Assembly (NCBI GenBank): GCA_035437945.1 | Contig: DAOMZG010000132.1 | Coordinates: 1-17,354, forward strand | Direction: 5' to 3' | Length of the DNA: 17,354 nucleotides | From: UBA9464 sp003445095 | GTDB lineage: Bacteria; Verrucomicrobiota; Verrucomicrobiia; Limisphaerales; UBA9464 | Part shown: piece after piece, positions 1-7,937 of the stretch | Layout: every line of letters begins with the position of its first letter | Position numbering within the stretch: position 1 is the first letter of the stretch | Made by a program: the position numbers and the translations under genes | The notes under the pieces: generated by a model | Databases searched by the model: none | What the model was told of the DNA's origin: nothing | The model's input: only the letters and a program-made list of their open reading frames with translations

Positions 1-2
1 GC

Positions 3-890
3 CGAGAGATGGCGCGTCCGGGGTCGCCGCAGACACGGCTCCAAATGGCGGGTCAGATTATTCGCCGGGCCCAACGCTTCGAGAACACTCACGGTGTGAC
101 CATTGGGCGCGTCATGGAAGCGCCTCACGCGACGTTTGTCCCGGCAACTTTCCCGGCACTTTTGGCCGTGGGATTTGAGGCGGCCATGGTGACCCCTGAC
201 CTCTTGCAACACGATCCCGGGAGTGCGCCTTGGCCCGCGGCATTTGGGTTGGCGGGTGATGGCGAATTTGGCGGGTTGCCTTGGATACCTCGGATTCGCT
301 GGCGCCAGGGTTGGCACACCGACGTCTTGCTCGCGGCCTTCCTCCGTCAGCCCATGGTCGTCGCGGGTCACCATAACGATATCCGCGATGGGCTCGAAGC
401 CATGGGCGAAATCGCAAATACCATCAACCGTCAGGGAGAAGTGACTTGGTCTCCGACCGACGAATTGGTCCGGCGACGAGCACGGAGGCGAATCGAAGGG
501 GAAACTTTATTCGTCAAGACCTACGCCGTTCGAGCCACGATTTCAGTCCCCGAAGGAATAAGATCTCTGGTCCTTGAGCGGGGCGGCCCCACTGGCTCCT
601 TCGCTGGACCGATCACGGTTAGCCAAGAGGGGCAAACCATCGCCAGCCTGGCGAGCTCAGACCCCGTGGTGGGTCCCATTTCAGTTCGTGGCCGGGGAGA
701 GGTTTCTGTTCTGCGAACCGTACCGAAAGCCGTCGGGCCCGACGACGTGCCCGCGCCGCGGACCAGCGTGTGGCCAGTCATTCGGAAGGTCATCATGGAG
801 GTGCGGGACCGCAGTCAACCGGTGCGGCACCGGGCGACTCGCCGGCGATCCCGGCCCGCGACCGCTGTTCCCGTCTCTGGCGGAGCTTGA
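3..890 (+). CDS. C-terminal part of a polysaccharide-deacetylase-like protein (5' partial)
   Basis: The reading frame is open from the window edge, so the true start lies upstream; the ATG at 9 is probably internal. About 295 codons are visible. The first ~155 residues read like the later strands and helices of a NodB/glycoside-hydrolase-deacetylase type barrel: a strand with RVMEAPHATF, a helix followed by VGFEAAMVTPD, a strand with PMVVAGHHNDIRDG (the usual late His position), then TINRQGEVTWSPTDELVRR. Proteins of this layout often sit in exopolysaccharide clusters, sometimes as deacetylase-like proteins lacking metal ligands. Residues ~165-240 look beta-rich and may form a small sandwich. 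The tail is Arg-rich. Without the N-terminal half the metal-binding Asp/His residues cannot be checked, so catalysis is not claimed. Fold-level assignment is tentative; that this is a real gene is fairly sure. Confidence 0.5.
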   Translation, partial: REMARPGSPQTRLQMAGQIIRRAQRFENTHGVTIGRVMEAPHATFVPATFPALLAVGFEAAMVTPDLLQHDPGSAPWPAAFGLAGDGEFGGLPWIPRIRWRQGWHTDVLLAAFLRQPMVVAGHHNDIRDGLEAMGEIANTINRQGEVTWSPTDELVRRRARRRIEGETLFVKTYAVRATISVPEGIRSLVLERGGPTGSFAGPITVSQEGQTIASLASSDPVVGPISVRGRGEVSVLRTVPKAVGPDDVPAPRTSVWPVIRKVIMEVRDRSQPVRHRATRRRSRPATAVPVSGGA

Positions 891-1042
891 CCCGCCGGAC
901 CCCAAGTCGGTGGAGCGAGGTTCTGCCAAGCTGCGTGCGATTCGGCCAGTGGTGAACGCATCTTTACGGTTCAGGGATGGGCGCGAGGCGTCGGTTCGAA
1001 GGGTTGCGATGGTCCGTCTCCACGGTACGCTGCCCACCTATT

Positions 1043-1047
1043 GGGAG
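1043..1047 (+). promoter_or_regulatory. Ribosome binding site of the nitroreductase gene
   Basis: GGGAG ends 7 bases before the ATG at 1055. The frame is open further upstream (back to 977), but this site together with family length decides for 1055 as the start. Confidence 0.6.
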
Positions 1048-1054
1048 TTCGCTC

Positions 1055-1705
1055 ATGAACGCAATCGCCACCTCCGACATCCTCCACGCACTCCATTGGC
1101 GCTACGCAACTAAGAGATTTGATCCAACGCGGAAATTACCGGCCGAGACCTGGGAGGCGTTGGAGCAGGCATTGATATTGAGCCCAAGCTCATTTGGTTT
1201 GCAGCCCTGGAAGTTTGTGGTCGTAACCGATCCGAAAATGAAGGCGGACTTGGTGCCGGCCTCTTGGGGGCAGGCTCAGCCCGCGGATTGTTCTCATTTT
1301 GTCGTCTTTACAGTGCGGAAAGATTTGGATGCCGCGCATGTGGATCGGTTCCTCAACCGCACTGCAATGGTCCACGGAAGCAAACCCGAATCACTGGCGG
1401 GTTATCGGAAGGTCATTCTGGGGAGCCTGGAAAAGGCCCGAGCCCACGGCTATCTCGACCAATGGCAAACGCACCAAGTGTATATTGCCTTGGGCCAATT
1501 CATGGCGTGTGCCGCACTGCTCGGCATTGATACGTGCCCAATGGAAGGCATCGAGCCGGCGCGGTACGACGAGCTTCTCGGATTGAACGGCAGCGGCTTC
1601 GCTACCGTGGTTGCTTGCGCCGTTGGTTACCGCGCCGACAACGACAAATACGCGGTCGTCAAGAAGGTCCGTTTTGAGGCGGCTGAAGTTGTCCGGCACA
1701 TCTGA
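1055..1705 (+). CDS. NfsB-like FMN-dependent NAD(P)H nitroreductase
   Basis: The 216-residue product is the same size as E. coli NfsB (217). This family binds FMN as a homodimer and reduces nitroaromatics, quinones or pteridines with NAD(P)H in the cytoplasm. Visible signatures are the N-terminal FMN-phosphate motif RYATKRFD (residues ~16-23), SPSSFGLQPWKFVVV (~43-57), the mid-protein helix QVYIALGQFMACAALLGID, and the C-terminal CPMEGIEPARYDELLGL, which parallels the PIEGFD segment of NfsB. The start at 1055 has a good ribosome site and avoids a 26-residue extension with no family resemblance. The next gene starts 195 bp downstream on the same strand and is also an oxidoreductase, so co-transcription is possible. 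The true substrate cannot be told from sequence. Confidence 0.88.
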   Translation: MNAIATSDILHALHWRYATKRFDPTRKLPAETWEALEQALILSPSSFGLQPWKFVVVTDPKMKADLVPASWGQAQPADCSHFVVFTVRKDLDAAHVDRFLNRTAMVHGSKPESLAGYRKVILGSLEKARAHGYLDQWQTHQVYIALGQFMACAALLGIDTCPMEGIEPARYDELLGLNGSGFATVVACAVGYRADNDKYAVVKKVRFEAAEVVRHI

Positions 1706-1900
1706 GCTCGTGAATTGGAGCTCGTCCGAAGCTCTGCGGTTACGAACGCGTGGAACGAATGGTTCGGGAAACTCCTCTCCTCTGCGCTCGTGCACCGGCG
1801 GTCGGCTGCAGTTGCGGCCCAACGGTCACCTCGCCACGATTCGATTCGGCAGCCGACGCTTGCGTTGATGCGACCGGCTCCGTTGTATCTGCTCACCGAA
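1706..1900. other. Intergenic leader with inverted repeats before the MDR gene
   Basis: Just after the nitroreductase stop, GAGCTCGT occurs twice (at about 1704 and 1718), which also allows a 6-bp GAGCTC hairpin. Further on, GTCGGCTGC (1801-1809) pairs perfectly with GCAGCCGAC (1849-1857) across a 39-base loop. Neither is followed by a T-run. A leader structure or a read-through region is possible; no promoter is convincing. Confidence 0.25.
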
Positions 1901-2899
1901 ATGAAAGCCGCCGTCCTTACTGCGCTCAACACCTTGGTCCTTGACGATTTCCGGAAGCCCGGGCCCAAAGCCGGCGAAGTTGTCGTCCGGCTCCGCGCAG
2001 CCGCGCTCAACCACCGCGACGTGTGGATCAAATCGGGACAATACGTTGGATTGAAATACCCGAGCATCCTCGGGTCCGACGGAGCCGGCTACGTGAGCGA
2101 CGTGGGTGCGGGGGTGGAATCCTCTTGGGTCGATCGCGAAGTGATCATCAATCCGGCGTTCGACTGGGGACACCACGAACGAGCGCAAGAGCCCAAGTTC
2201 AGCATTTTGGGTCTGCCGCACCACGGCACCTTCGCCGAATATGTGTGCGTGCCCGTCGGCCAATTGGCTCCCAAGCCACCTCACTTGAGCTGGGAAGAGG
2301 CGGCAGCTTTGCCGTTGGCGGGTTTAACAGCCTTTCGAGCGGTGTTCACTCGGGCGCAGCTTCAGGCGCACGAGAAGGTTTTGATCACTGGGATTGGCGC
2401 CGGAACTGCCTTGTTCGCACTCCAATTCGCGGTCGCCGCCGGAGCCGTCCCTTTCGTGACCTCCAGCAGCCCACAGAAGCTGGAGAAGGCGCATCAAATG
2501 GGAGCGCGTCATGGCACGCTGTACACAACGTCCGGTTGGGCCAAGGACTTTGGCGCGCACTACGGACCGTTCGACGTGATTGTCGATAGCGCCGGCGGGC
2601 CAAATTTTGGAGATTTGACGGATCTTTGTAACGCGGGTGGACGAATCGTCTTTTTTGGAGCCACTCGGGGTAACCCACACGAACTTCCGATGCGCAAAAT
2701 CTTTTGGAAGCAACTGACCGTTCTCGGCACGACCATGGGCAGTCCGGCCGACTTTTCGGCCATGACCGACTTCGTGACTAAGCGCGCGATCCATCCGGTG
2801 ATCAGTGCGACCTATCCGCTGGAGCAGCTGGCCGCCGCGTTTGACTTGATGGAAGCCGGCGGCCAATTCGGCAAAATCGTGATTACCTTACCGCAGTGA
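1901..2899 (+). CDS. Zinc-free MDR-family NAD(P)H:quinone oxidoreductase-like protein
   Basis: A 332-residue medium-chain dehydrogenase/reductase. The GroES-like half starts MKAAVL and includes ALNHRDVWIKSG (36-46), where zinc alcohol dehydrogenases have Cys; it then has LGSDGAGYVSDVGAGV (58-72). The catalytic Cys and the four structural-zinc Cys are absent, so this is a quinone-oxidoreductase or enoyl-reductase type enzyme. The Rossmann half carries LITGIGAGTALFALQFA (161-177), a variant of the AxxGxxG dinucleotide loop, followed by FDVIVDSAGG (224-233) and GGRIVFFGATRG (246-257). I chose ATG 1901 because MKAAVL is the normal family N-terminus; upstream codons (ATG 1868 and earlier) add non-family residues. 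There is no clear ribosome site. It ends 11 bp before a convergent gene. The substrate is unknown. Confidence 0.85.
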   Translation: MKAAVLTALNTLVLDDFRKPGPKAGEVVVRLRAAALNHRDVWIKSGQYVGLKYPSILGSDGAGYVSDVGAGVESSWVDREVIINPAFDWGHHERAQEPKFSILGLPHHGTFAEYVCVPVGQLAPKPPHLSWEEAAALPLAGLTAFRAVFTRAQLQAHEKVLITGIGAGTALFALQFAVAAGAVPFVTSSSPQKLEKAHQMGARHGTLYTTSGWAKDFGAHYGPFDVIVDSAGGPNFGDLTDLCNAGGRIVFFGATRGNPHELPMRKIFWKQLTVLGTTMGSPADFSAMTDFVTKRAIHPVISATYPLEQLAAAFDLMEAGGQFGKIVITLPQ

Positions 2900-2910
2900 A
2901 TTCTCGCAAT

Positions 2911-3633
2911 TCAAAGTCGTGTTCCGCCCCGCCGCACAAGCAATGCTCCGCCGGCGACCACGCATAATCCCACGCCCGCCAGGCTCCAAACCGATGGCTC
3001 CGGAACGATGACGTCGGTCGGATAGGGGGCGACAAACGTGTCTGGAGTAGCGCCCAAGGCTCCTTCGCTGCGCAGTGGCGGCAACATGACGTCGGGGTTT
3101 AGTCCTAGCCCGATCATGGCGTCCCAGAGTTCGCGGGGTAAGGTGCTCCCGAACGAAAATGGAGCGGACATCCCGGGCTGGGGCGTCAATTGCAGCGAGG
3201 CGCCGCAGCCATTGTATAACCGAAGGGAATCGCCGCGCAGCACACCGTTGATCCTTCCGCGGGCAACGTAAACTTCCACCGGACCGGTCACGGCACCCTC
3301 CGCAAATACGACTCGAGAATCCGCTTCCAAGGTCAGCGTGCCCGCTCCTCGGGGTAAGAGAAGTTCGGCGAACCCGTCGCTGTCGGACGATACCGCAGCG
3401 CCCATCGGGAGGAGAGCTCCAGCACGGAGTGGTTGACGCGGGCTGCTCGCAGATTCTTGCCACCAGACCTGTCCTTCCACCAAAAAGACCGACACCGCGT
3501 TGTTGGTATCGATCAGGCTAGCCGGCCCCAAACCAAGGCTTAGCCCAGGGCCACCCTTGGGTCGCGAAGAGCACCCCACTCCGGTTGACCCTACTATCAT
3601 CAGAAGAATTAGGAATAAACTGAGTCTGAGCAT
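2911..3633 (-). CDS. Exported FecR-like protein with PEP-CTERM sorting tail
   Basis: A 240-residue protein in three parts. Residues 1-20 form a hydrophobic signal segment ending at Cys21 (GVGC), which resembles a lipobox but has Gly at -3. Residues ~46-130 resemble a FecR-type beta domain: a strand with VEGQVWW, then LRAGALLPMGAAVSS, FAELLLPRGAGTLTL and DSRVVFAEG. The C-terminus has PEP at 211-213, a hydrophobic span (~216-233) and RR at 234-235, which is the PEP-CTERM signal that exosortase (EpsH/XrtA type) recognises and cuts. The protein is therefore probably exported and processed at the outer envelope, perhaps together with exopolysaccharide. No exosortase gene lies in this window. Convergent with the MDR gene. 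The start ATG (complement of 3631-3633) has no strong ribosome site. The tail assignment is firm, the FecR call is moderate. Confidence 0.75.
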   Translation of the reverse strand: MLRLSLFLILLMIVGSTGVGCSSRPKGGPGLSLGLGPASLIDTNNAVSVFLVEGQVWWQESASSPRQPLRAGALLPMGAAVSSDSDGFAELLLPRGAGTLTLEADSRVVFAEGAVTGPVEVYVARGRINGVLRGDSLRLYNGCGASLQLTPQPGMSAPFSFGSTLPRELWDAMIGLGLNPDVMLPPLRSEGALGATPDTFVAPYPTDVIVPEPSVWSLAGVGLCVVAGGALLVRRGGTRL

Positions 3634-3681
3634 GCGCTTATAAGAATCTTATTTCTGCGATATAGGCAAGGCGGAATTCTG

Positions 3682-3736
3682 TGGTTGGACGTCTGGGGCA
3701 AGGAGGAGAGCGCCTCGTCCCCTCAGCGACTACTTC
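3682..3736. repeat. Direct repeat, copy 1 (55 bp)
   Basis: Begins TGGTTGGACGTCTGGGGCAA and contains CGCCTCGTCCCCTCAGCG. It matches the copy at 3807-3862 over its whole length with about five substitutions and one single-base indel. It lies between the PEP-CTERM gene and the helicase gene. A 6-bp hairpin (GGACGC 3760-3765 with GCGTCC 3778-3783) sits between the two copies. Confidence 0.8.
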
Positions 3737-3806
3737 GAACGAGTAGATCGCGGACGGAAGGACGCGCTAACTCGCTTGCGTCCGGAGAGGTTGAAGCGCC
3801 AAGGAA

Positions 3807-3862
3807 TGGTTGGACGTCTGGAGCAAGAACGAGTGCGCCTCGTCCCCTCAGCGTGCTACTTC
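3807..3862. repeat. Direct repeat, copy 2 (56 bp)
   Basis: Second copy, starting 125 bp after copy 1. The helicase reading frame is open through it with a nominal TTG at 3810, but encoded residues here come from repeat DNA, so the gene start is more likely at 3900. The pair looks like an intergenic dispersed repeat and not a coding duplication. Confidence 0.8.
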
Positions 3863-3899
3863 CTTTGCGCTTCAGCCGAGTTCGCGGTTCACTCTCCTG

Positions 3900-6050
3900 G
3901 TGATCTCTCCCGCTGAGAATGCGGCCGCGCCCGCCGACTTGGTTCGCCAGGTCGAGCATATCTTTTCCCCGGATGGATTGTTCTCTCAGGCGAAGAATTT
4001 CGAGTTTCGACCGCAGCAGCAACAGATGGCTGTCGCGATTGCCCGGGCGCTCGCGAACAAGGAGTCTTTGGTGGTTGAAGCCGGCACCGGCGTCGGCAAG
4101 AGCTTTGCCTATTTGGTTCCAGCCATTCTTTACGCCGTTGCCAACAAGAAGAAAGCCGTCGTTTGCACTCACACCATTAATCTCCAGGAACAATTGGTGG
4201 AGAAGGATCTGCCGCTTCTTCATCGTGTGCTGCCGGTCGAATTCAGCTTTGCGATGTTGAAAGGCCGGCGGAATTACCTGTGTACCCATCGCCTCCGCAA
4301 GGCCCGCCAGCACGCCCAGTCCTTGTTCACTTCCCCCGAGACGCAAGAGCTCGAACGGATCTGGGAATGGTCCCGTAAAACGGAGGATGGGTCGCTCAGC
4401 GATTTCAATGAAGAGCCTGATCCCAAAGTCTGGGAACAGGTTTGTTCCGAGCGCGGGCTGTGTGCTCCCAAGAAATGCGGCTTCGCCAGCTACCTCGCCG
4501 ACGAAAATCACGTGTGTTTCTTCCAACGGGCCCGCCGGCGGATTTTGGGCGCCGATGTATTGGTCCTGAATCACACGCTGTTCTTCACCTTGTTGAACAC
4601 CATGGAGGAGTCCCAGGCCCGCGAAGGAATCCTGTTCAAAAACGATTTCGTCATCTTCGACGAGGCGCACACGGTGGAGCAGGTCGCTGCTCGACATATT
4701 GGCGTGAGCGTGGGGAGCGGGGCCGTGCGTTACGCGCTGCAACGACTTTATAATCCGCGCACGAAGAAAGGGCTGTTGACCACGTTGCACCGCGGCGCCG
4801 AGGTCAAAGAGGTCAGCGAAGTTCTCGAACAGAGTGACGAGTTTTTTACTCGGATTGAGGCGGCGTGCGAGGAGCTCGCTGAAAAAAGTCGCGGTGACAG
4901 CACGAGCCTGCGGTCGTCCCATCCCAAACCGGAAAAAAGGGCTTGGACAGAACTCCGTATCCGCCGGCCGGAATTCGTTGAGGACACCGTGACTTTGGCA
5001 CTTCACCGACTACGGGAACAAGTCGCGGACCTGGTGCAAGCCACCGACGACAAGGACACCGGTGACGAGCTACTCGAATGCAATCGCCGGCTCATGGATC
5101 TTCGCCTGGCGGTGCAAACCTTCCTTAAGCAGGAGGCCGAAGACCATGTGTATTGGGTCGAGCGCACGGGCAAGACGCAACGCAATCTTTCCCTCAACGC
5201 CGCTCCGGTCGACGTGGCCGATTTTCTTCGCGAACGCCTGTTCAAGTCGGGCACTAGTGTGGTCATGACCAGCGCGACGCTCGGCACGGACTCGGGATCG
5301 ATTCAAGTCACGCCGTCCCAAACGTCCCCGCCCCTCCATCCTTCCGATTCGGGATTAATTCCCGCCGGACAAATGGGACCACTTCGATACTTCGCTCGTC
5401 GTGTCGGAGCGGAGTCGGTGCCGGGGCTCCAGGTTGGCTCGCCTTTCAATTATGAGAAGCAGATGCGTTTGTTCGTCGTGGGGAAAATGCCGGATCCGCG
5501 CGACGACGGTTACGAAAAAGCCTTGGTTCACTGGATCGAACATTTCGTAACGAAGACCCACGGCAAGGCGTTCGTGCTGTTCACCAACTCTCGCCTCATG
5601 CAACAAGTGGCCGGGCGCATGGAGTCGTTTTTTGATCGGTTGGGGCTGGAGACGTACGTGCAAGGAACCGGCACCCCACGCTCCACACTGCTGGAGAAGT
5701 TCAGGGAAAACGTAGATTCGGTCCTCTTTGGTACGGATTCGTTTTGGCAGGGAGTTGATGTCCCCGGAGAAGCGCTCAGTAATGTCATCCTGACGCGCTT
5801 GCCATTTGCCGTACCTGATCACCCGTTGATCGAAGCGCGACTCGAACGCATCGAAGCCGCGGGTGGCAATTCGTTCTTCGATTTCAGTTTACCGGAAGCC
5901 ATTCTCAAGTTTCGGCAAGGGGTTGGCCGGCTCATTCGCACGGGCACGGACACGGGCATTGTCGTGGTTCTCGACAATCGCATCCTGACCAAACGCTACG
6001 GTCAACAGTTCCTCGATGCCTTGCCTAAATGTCCCGTGGAAATAGTTTAG
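3900..6050 (+). CDS. dinG: DinG-family (XPD/Rad3-like) ATP-dependent DNA helicase
   Basis: 716 residues from GTG 3900. Order of motifs: Q-like region FEFRPQQQQMA (~34-44), Walker A AGTGVGKS (61-68), motif Ia CTHTINLQEQL, Fe-S domain, DEAH box FDEAH (253-257), then the C-terminal helicase half with FVLFTNSRLMQQ, TDSFWQGVDVPGE and motif VI FRQGVGRLIRTGTDTG. Candidate [4Fe-4S] cysteines are Cys128 (RRNYLC), Cys188 and Cys193 (GLCAPKKC) and Cys206 (ENHVCFF); Cys182 is an extra one. The family unwinds DNA 5'-3', including D-loops and R-loops, and helps DNA repair. No N-terminal exonuclease domain is present, unlike the Gram-positive form. Start: the frame extends to 3810 inside a direct repeat and no ATG lies before the conserved region. 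GTG 3900 is the first start after the repeat, and TTG 3939 is an alternative. No clear ribosome site supports any of them. Confidence 0.87.
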   Translation: MISPAENAAAPADLVRQVEHIFSPDGLFSQAKNFEFRPQQQQMAVAIARALANKESLVVEAGTGVGKSFAYLVPAILYAVANKKKAVVCTHTINLQEQLVEKDLPLLHRVLPVEFSFAMLKGRRNYLCTHRLRKARQHAQSLFTSPETQELERIWEWSRKTEDGSLSDFNEEPDPKVWEQVCSERGLCAPKKCGFASYLADENHVCFFQRARRRILGADVLVLNHTLFFTLLNTMEESQAREGILFKNDFVIFDEAHTVEQVAARHIGVSVGSGAVRYALQRLYNPRTKKGLLTTLHRGAEVKEVSEVLEQSDEFFTRIEAACEELAEKSRGDSTSLRSSHPKPEKRAWTELRIRRPEFVEDTVTLALHRLREQVADLVQATDDKDTGDELLECNRRLMDLRLAVQTFLKQEAEDHVYWVERTGKTQRNLSLNAAPVDVADFLRERLFKSGTSVVMTSATLGTDSGSIQVTPSQTSPPLHPSDSGLIPAGQMGPLRYFARRVGAESVPGLQVGSPFNYEKQMRLFVVGKMPDPRDDGYEKALVHWIEHFVTKTHGKAFVLFTNSRLMQQVAGRMESFFDRLGLETYVQGTGTPRSTLLEKFRENVDSVLFGTDSFWQGVDVPGEALSNVILTRLPFAVPDHPLIEARLERIEAAGGNSFFDFSLPEAILKFRQGVGRLIRTGTDTGIVVVLDNRILTKRYGQQFLDALPKCPVEIV

Positions 6051-6104
6051 CTCGCAAGGGTGATTCGCCGGTGCACGACTCGATTATCTCGACTTCGATT
6101 CAAT

Positions 6105-6121
6105 CGCTGCGAGGAGCAGCG
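6105..6121. terminator. Hairpin between convergent genes, possible bidirectional terminator
   Basis: CGCTGC-GAGGA-GCAGCG forms a perfect 6-bp stem with a 5-base loop, in the 76-bp gap between the helicase stop (6050) and the permease stop (6127). There is no T-run on either side, so intrinsic termination is uncertain; position is the main support. Confidence 0.3.
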
Positions 6122-6126
6122 TCGCT

Positions 6127-7653
6127 CTAGCGTACGGGTTTACCGGGGCGACTTCCGCGCATCTCACGATCGCCTGTTATCCACTCACGGATGTTATGCA
6201 CCAGGGAACTCCGCGCCCAAGTCAGAGCCACCGCGCTGATCAATAAGTTGGGGACGCAGAGCAAAACCAAGCGCGGCAGGAACAATACGACGAAGCACAT
6301 ACCCAGGGCTTGAACCGCGCTACGACTTCGCAGCCCAAATCGGGCCGTGAGCCAACCCGACGCCACTAAATCGGTAACTAAGCAACTCACCTGATAGGCA
6401 ACCACGACCAAACTCACCACCGAGGCAAACACTCGGTGGGAATACTCCGTTCCTTCGATGAAAACACGGGCCATGGTGATGACGACGTGCAGCACCGCGA
6501 GAGTGACGAGCGGCCCTTGGACGAGACGCCGGGCACCCGTCCACGCTCCGCCCAGTACTTGAAGTTCTTTTACGGGGGCGGTGAGAAGGAGTTCGCCCGC
6601 GCCACTCCGCAATTGATGGAAGAAGACGCAACACTTCCAGGCAAACATACCTTGCAGTGCCCAGAACGCCGGCGCGAAGGGCTGCAGCGTCCAGACTTGC
6701 GAGAAGAATGAGGATCGCGGTATTTCCCAGAAAACGCCGGTCGAAATTACTGCCAGCGCCACAATGCCCCAGGCGAAGCCACGTTCGCGGACGCTCGGCA
6801 TGGTAAGGGCGGCCACCGGATTTTCTAACGTTGCCGGCGGACGCTTCTCGGAACGCGCCCTCACCGATTTCCGCGACCACGCTTGGCCACCCTCGCGCCA
6901 GACCTTCGTGACAGTTCGGGAAGCGCTAAGAAGGAACAGCCAACCAACCCCATGGGAAATAATCAACGAGCGCCAGTACGCTTCGGGGCTCAGAGTGAAT
7001 TGAACATCGCGCGCACAAATCAACGTCCAGATTGGGCTGGCTCCCAAGAGGGAAGATATTTGAGGCCAGGCAAACGCTAACCCGAACATTCGAGCACTTC
7101 CGGGAAGCGCGATGAACAGAAACACACCCCAGATCAACGCCGCGGTTAGCGCACGCTGGGCGTCCGAAGTTCGAGCCGACATCGCCAAGCCGAGATTCAG
7201 GGCCACCCACAGCAGATTTATTAACGCCAAGGCGTTCCGCCAAAAATCCCCGGCCGTGACGCCGCCGAGCATTACGGTAACCGCCAAGATCGGAAGCACC
7301 GCTACAAGTGCTCCCGCCGCTTTAATTCCGGCGGCCGCGAGCTTCCCGGTGATCACGTCGAACCCGCTCAGGTCCGTCAGAAACAACAACCCCAGCGTGC
7401 CGTCGCGTGCCTCGGCGCTAATCGCGTCGGCGGTTAACAACAAGCCCGCCGCGCTGACGACGATCGCGGTCAGAACGACCAAGAATACAAACACCCCGCC
7501 TCCGCCGACCGCGCCGCCGCTGAGGGCGTGGGCGAGCAGGCCGACGCCAATGATGACGGTGGCTACGAGGGCGGCCCCCAGCCGAATCCATAAGGTGGAG
7601 CGCCGACGAGCCGCGACGAGAAGCTCTCGATGGGCGACGGGCGGCGCGTTCAA
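6127..7653 (-). CDS. ABC-2-type transporter permease (two-halved)
   Basis: 508 residues, very hydrophobic, with roughly 12 membrane spans. The N-terminus AHRELLVAARRRSTLWIR (7-24) followed by a span is typical of ABC-2/ABC-exporter permeases. Residues 75-104 hold the family hallmark: ADAISAEARDGTLGLL, then LTDLSGFDVITGK. A second, eroded version lies at ~341-372 (RSGAGELLLTAPVKELQV). The protein therefore looks like two permease halves joined by a basic linker (~245-275). It would move a substrate across the inner membrane with an ABC ATPase partner, but no ATPase gene is in the window. The start is a TTG (complement of 7651-7653) lying inside the palindrome GCGCGTT-C-AACGCGC (7644-7658). The frame is open further upstream, but there is no ATG, and this start gives the expected N-terminus. 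Paralogous to, and divergent from, the permease at 8194. Confidence 0.8.
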   Translation of the reverse strand: MNAPPVAHRELLVAARRRSTLWIRLGAALVATVIIGVGLLAHALSGGAVGGGGVFVFLVVLTAIVVSAAGLLLTADAISAEARDGTLGLLFLTDLSGFDVITGKLAAAGIKAAGALVAVLPILAVTVMLGGVTAGDFWRNALALINLLWVALNLGLAMSARTSDAQRALTAALIWGVFLFIALPGSARMFGLAFAWPQISSLLGASPIWTLICARDVQFTLSPEAYWRSLIISHGVGWLFLLSASRTVTKVWREGGQAWSRKSVRARSEKRPPATLENPVAALTMPSVRERGFAWGIVALAVISTGVFWEIPRSSFFSQVWTLQPFAPAFWALQGMFAWKCCVFFHQLRSGAGELLLTAPVKELQVLGGAWTGARRLVQGPLVTLAVLHVVITMARVFIEGTEYSHRVFASVVSLVVVAYQVSCLVTDLVASGWLTARFGLRSRSAVQALGMCFVVLFLPRLVLLCVPNLLISAVALTWARSSLVHNIREWITGDREMRGSRPGKPVR

Positions 7654-7764
7654 CGCGCGCGAGGATAGCGTGTGCTTGTCGCCAATTGCACGATTCGAAC
7701 AAACGAAGCGGCAGAAGTTTCAACCCTTGGCGGATTAATCATTGCGAAAGTAGAGGCACGCTAT

Positions 7765-7900
7765 TTATGAACCGGCGTAGCCGCGGAGGGAACGACGCGC
7801 ACTTTCCTTTCGCACCGTCGCGGGGAATCAACCGTCCTGCAACGACTCACGCGCTTCGGAAGTCAGCGCTTCCTCCCGTCAGCGACTACCAGGTTCATGG
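7765..7900. repeat. MITE-like element 1 with CCATGAACC-type ends
   Basis: The left end reads ATGAACCGGCGTAG (from 7767). The right end, on the complement, reads CCATGAACCTGGTAG (ends 7900). The ends are imperfect inverted repeats (ATGAACC then GG and TAG). It encodes nothing. The same end sequence bounds the neighbouring element at 7938. Confidence 0.5.
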
Positions 7901-7937
7901 CCTCGATTCACGTCCGAATTGTGGAGGTCCAACCTCT

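Noticed and set aside
574..1113. A 179-codon plus-strand frame overlapping the end of the first gene and the start of the nitroreductase
   Set aside because: It overlaps two better-supported genes in another frame and shows no recognisable domain; a frameshift extension of the first gene was considered, but that protein already ends with a plausible basic tail.
3723..5006. A 427-codon open frame on the minus strand opposite the helicase
   Set aside because: It is fully antisense to well-conserved helicase motifs (Walker A, Fe-S cysteines, DEAH) and its translation resembles no protein family; long antisense frames are expected in GC-rich coding DNA.
7112..7738. A 208-codon plus-strand frame opposite the permease N-terminus
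   Set aside because: Low-complexity Thr/Ala/Pro/Arg composition is typical of an antisense shadow of hydrophobic permease codons.
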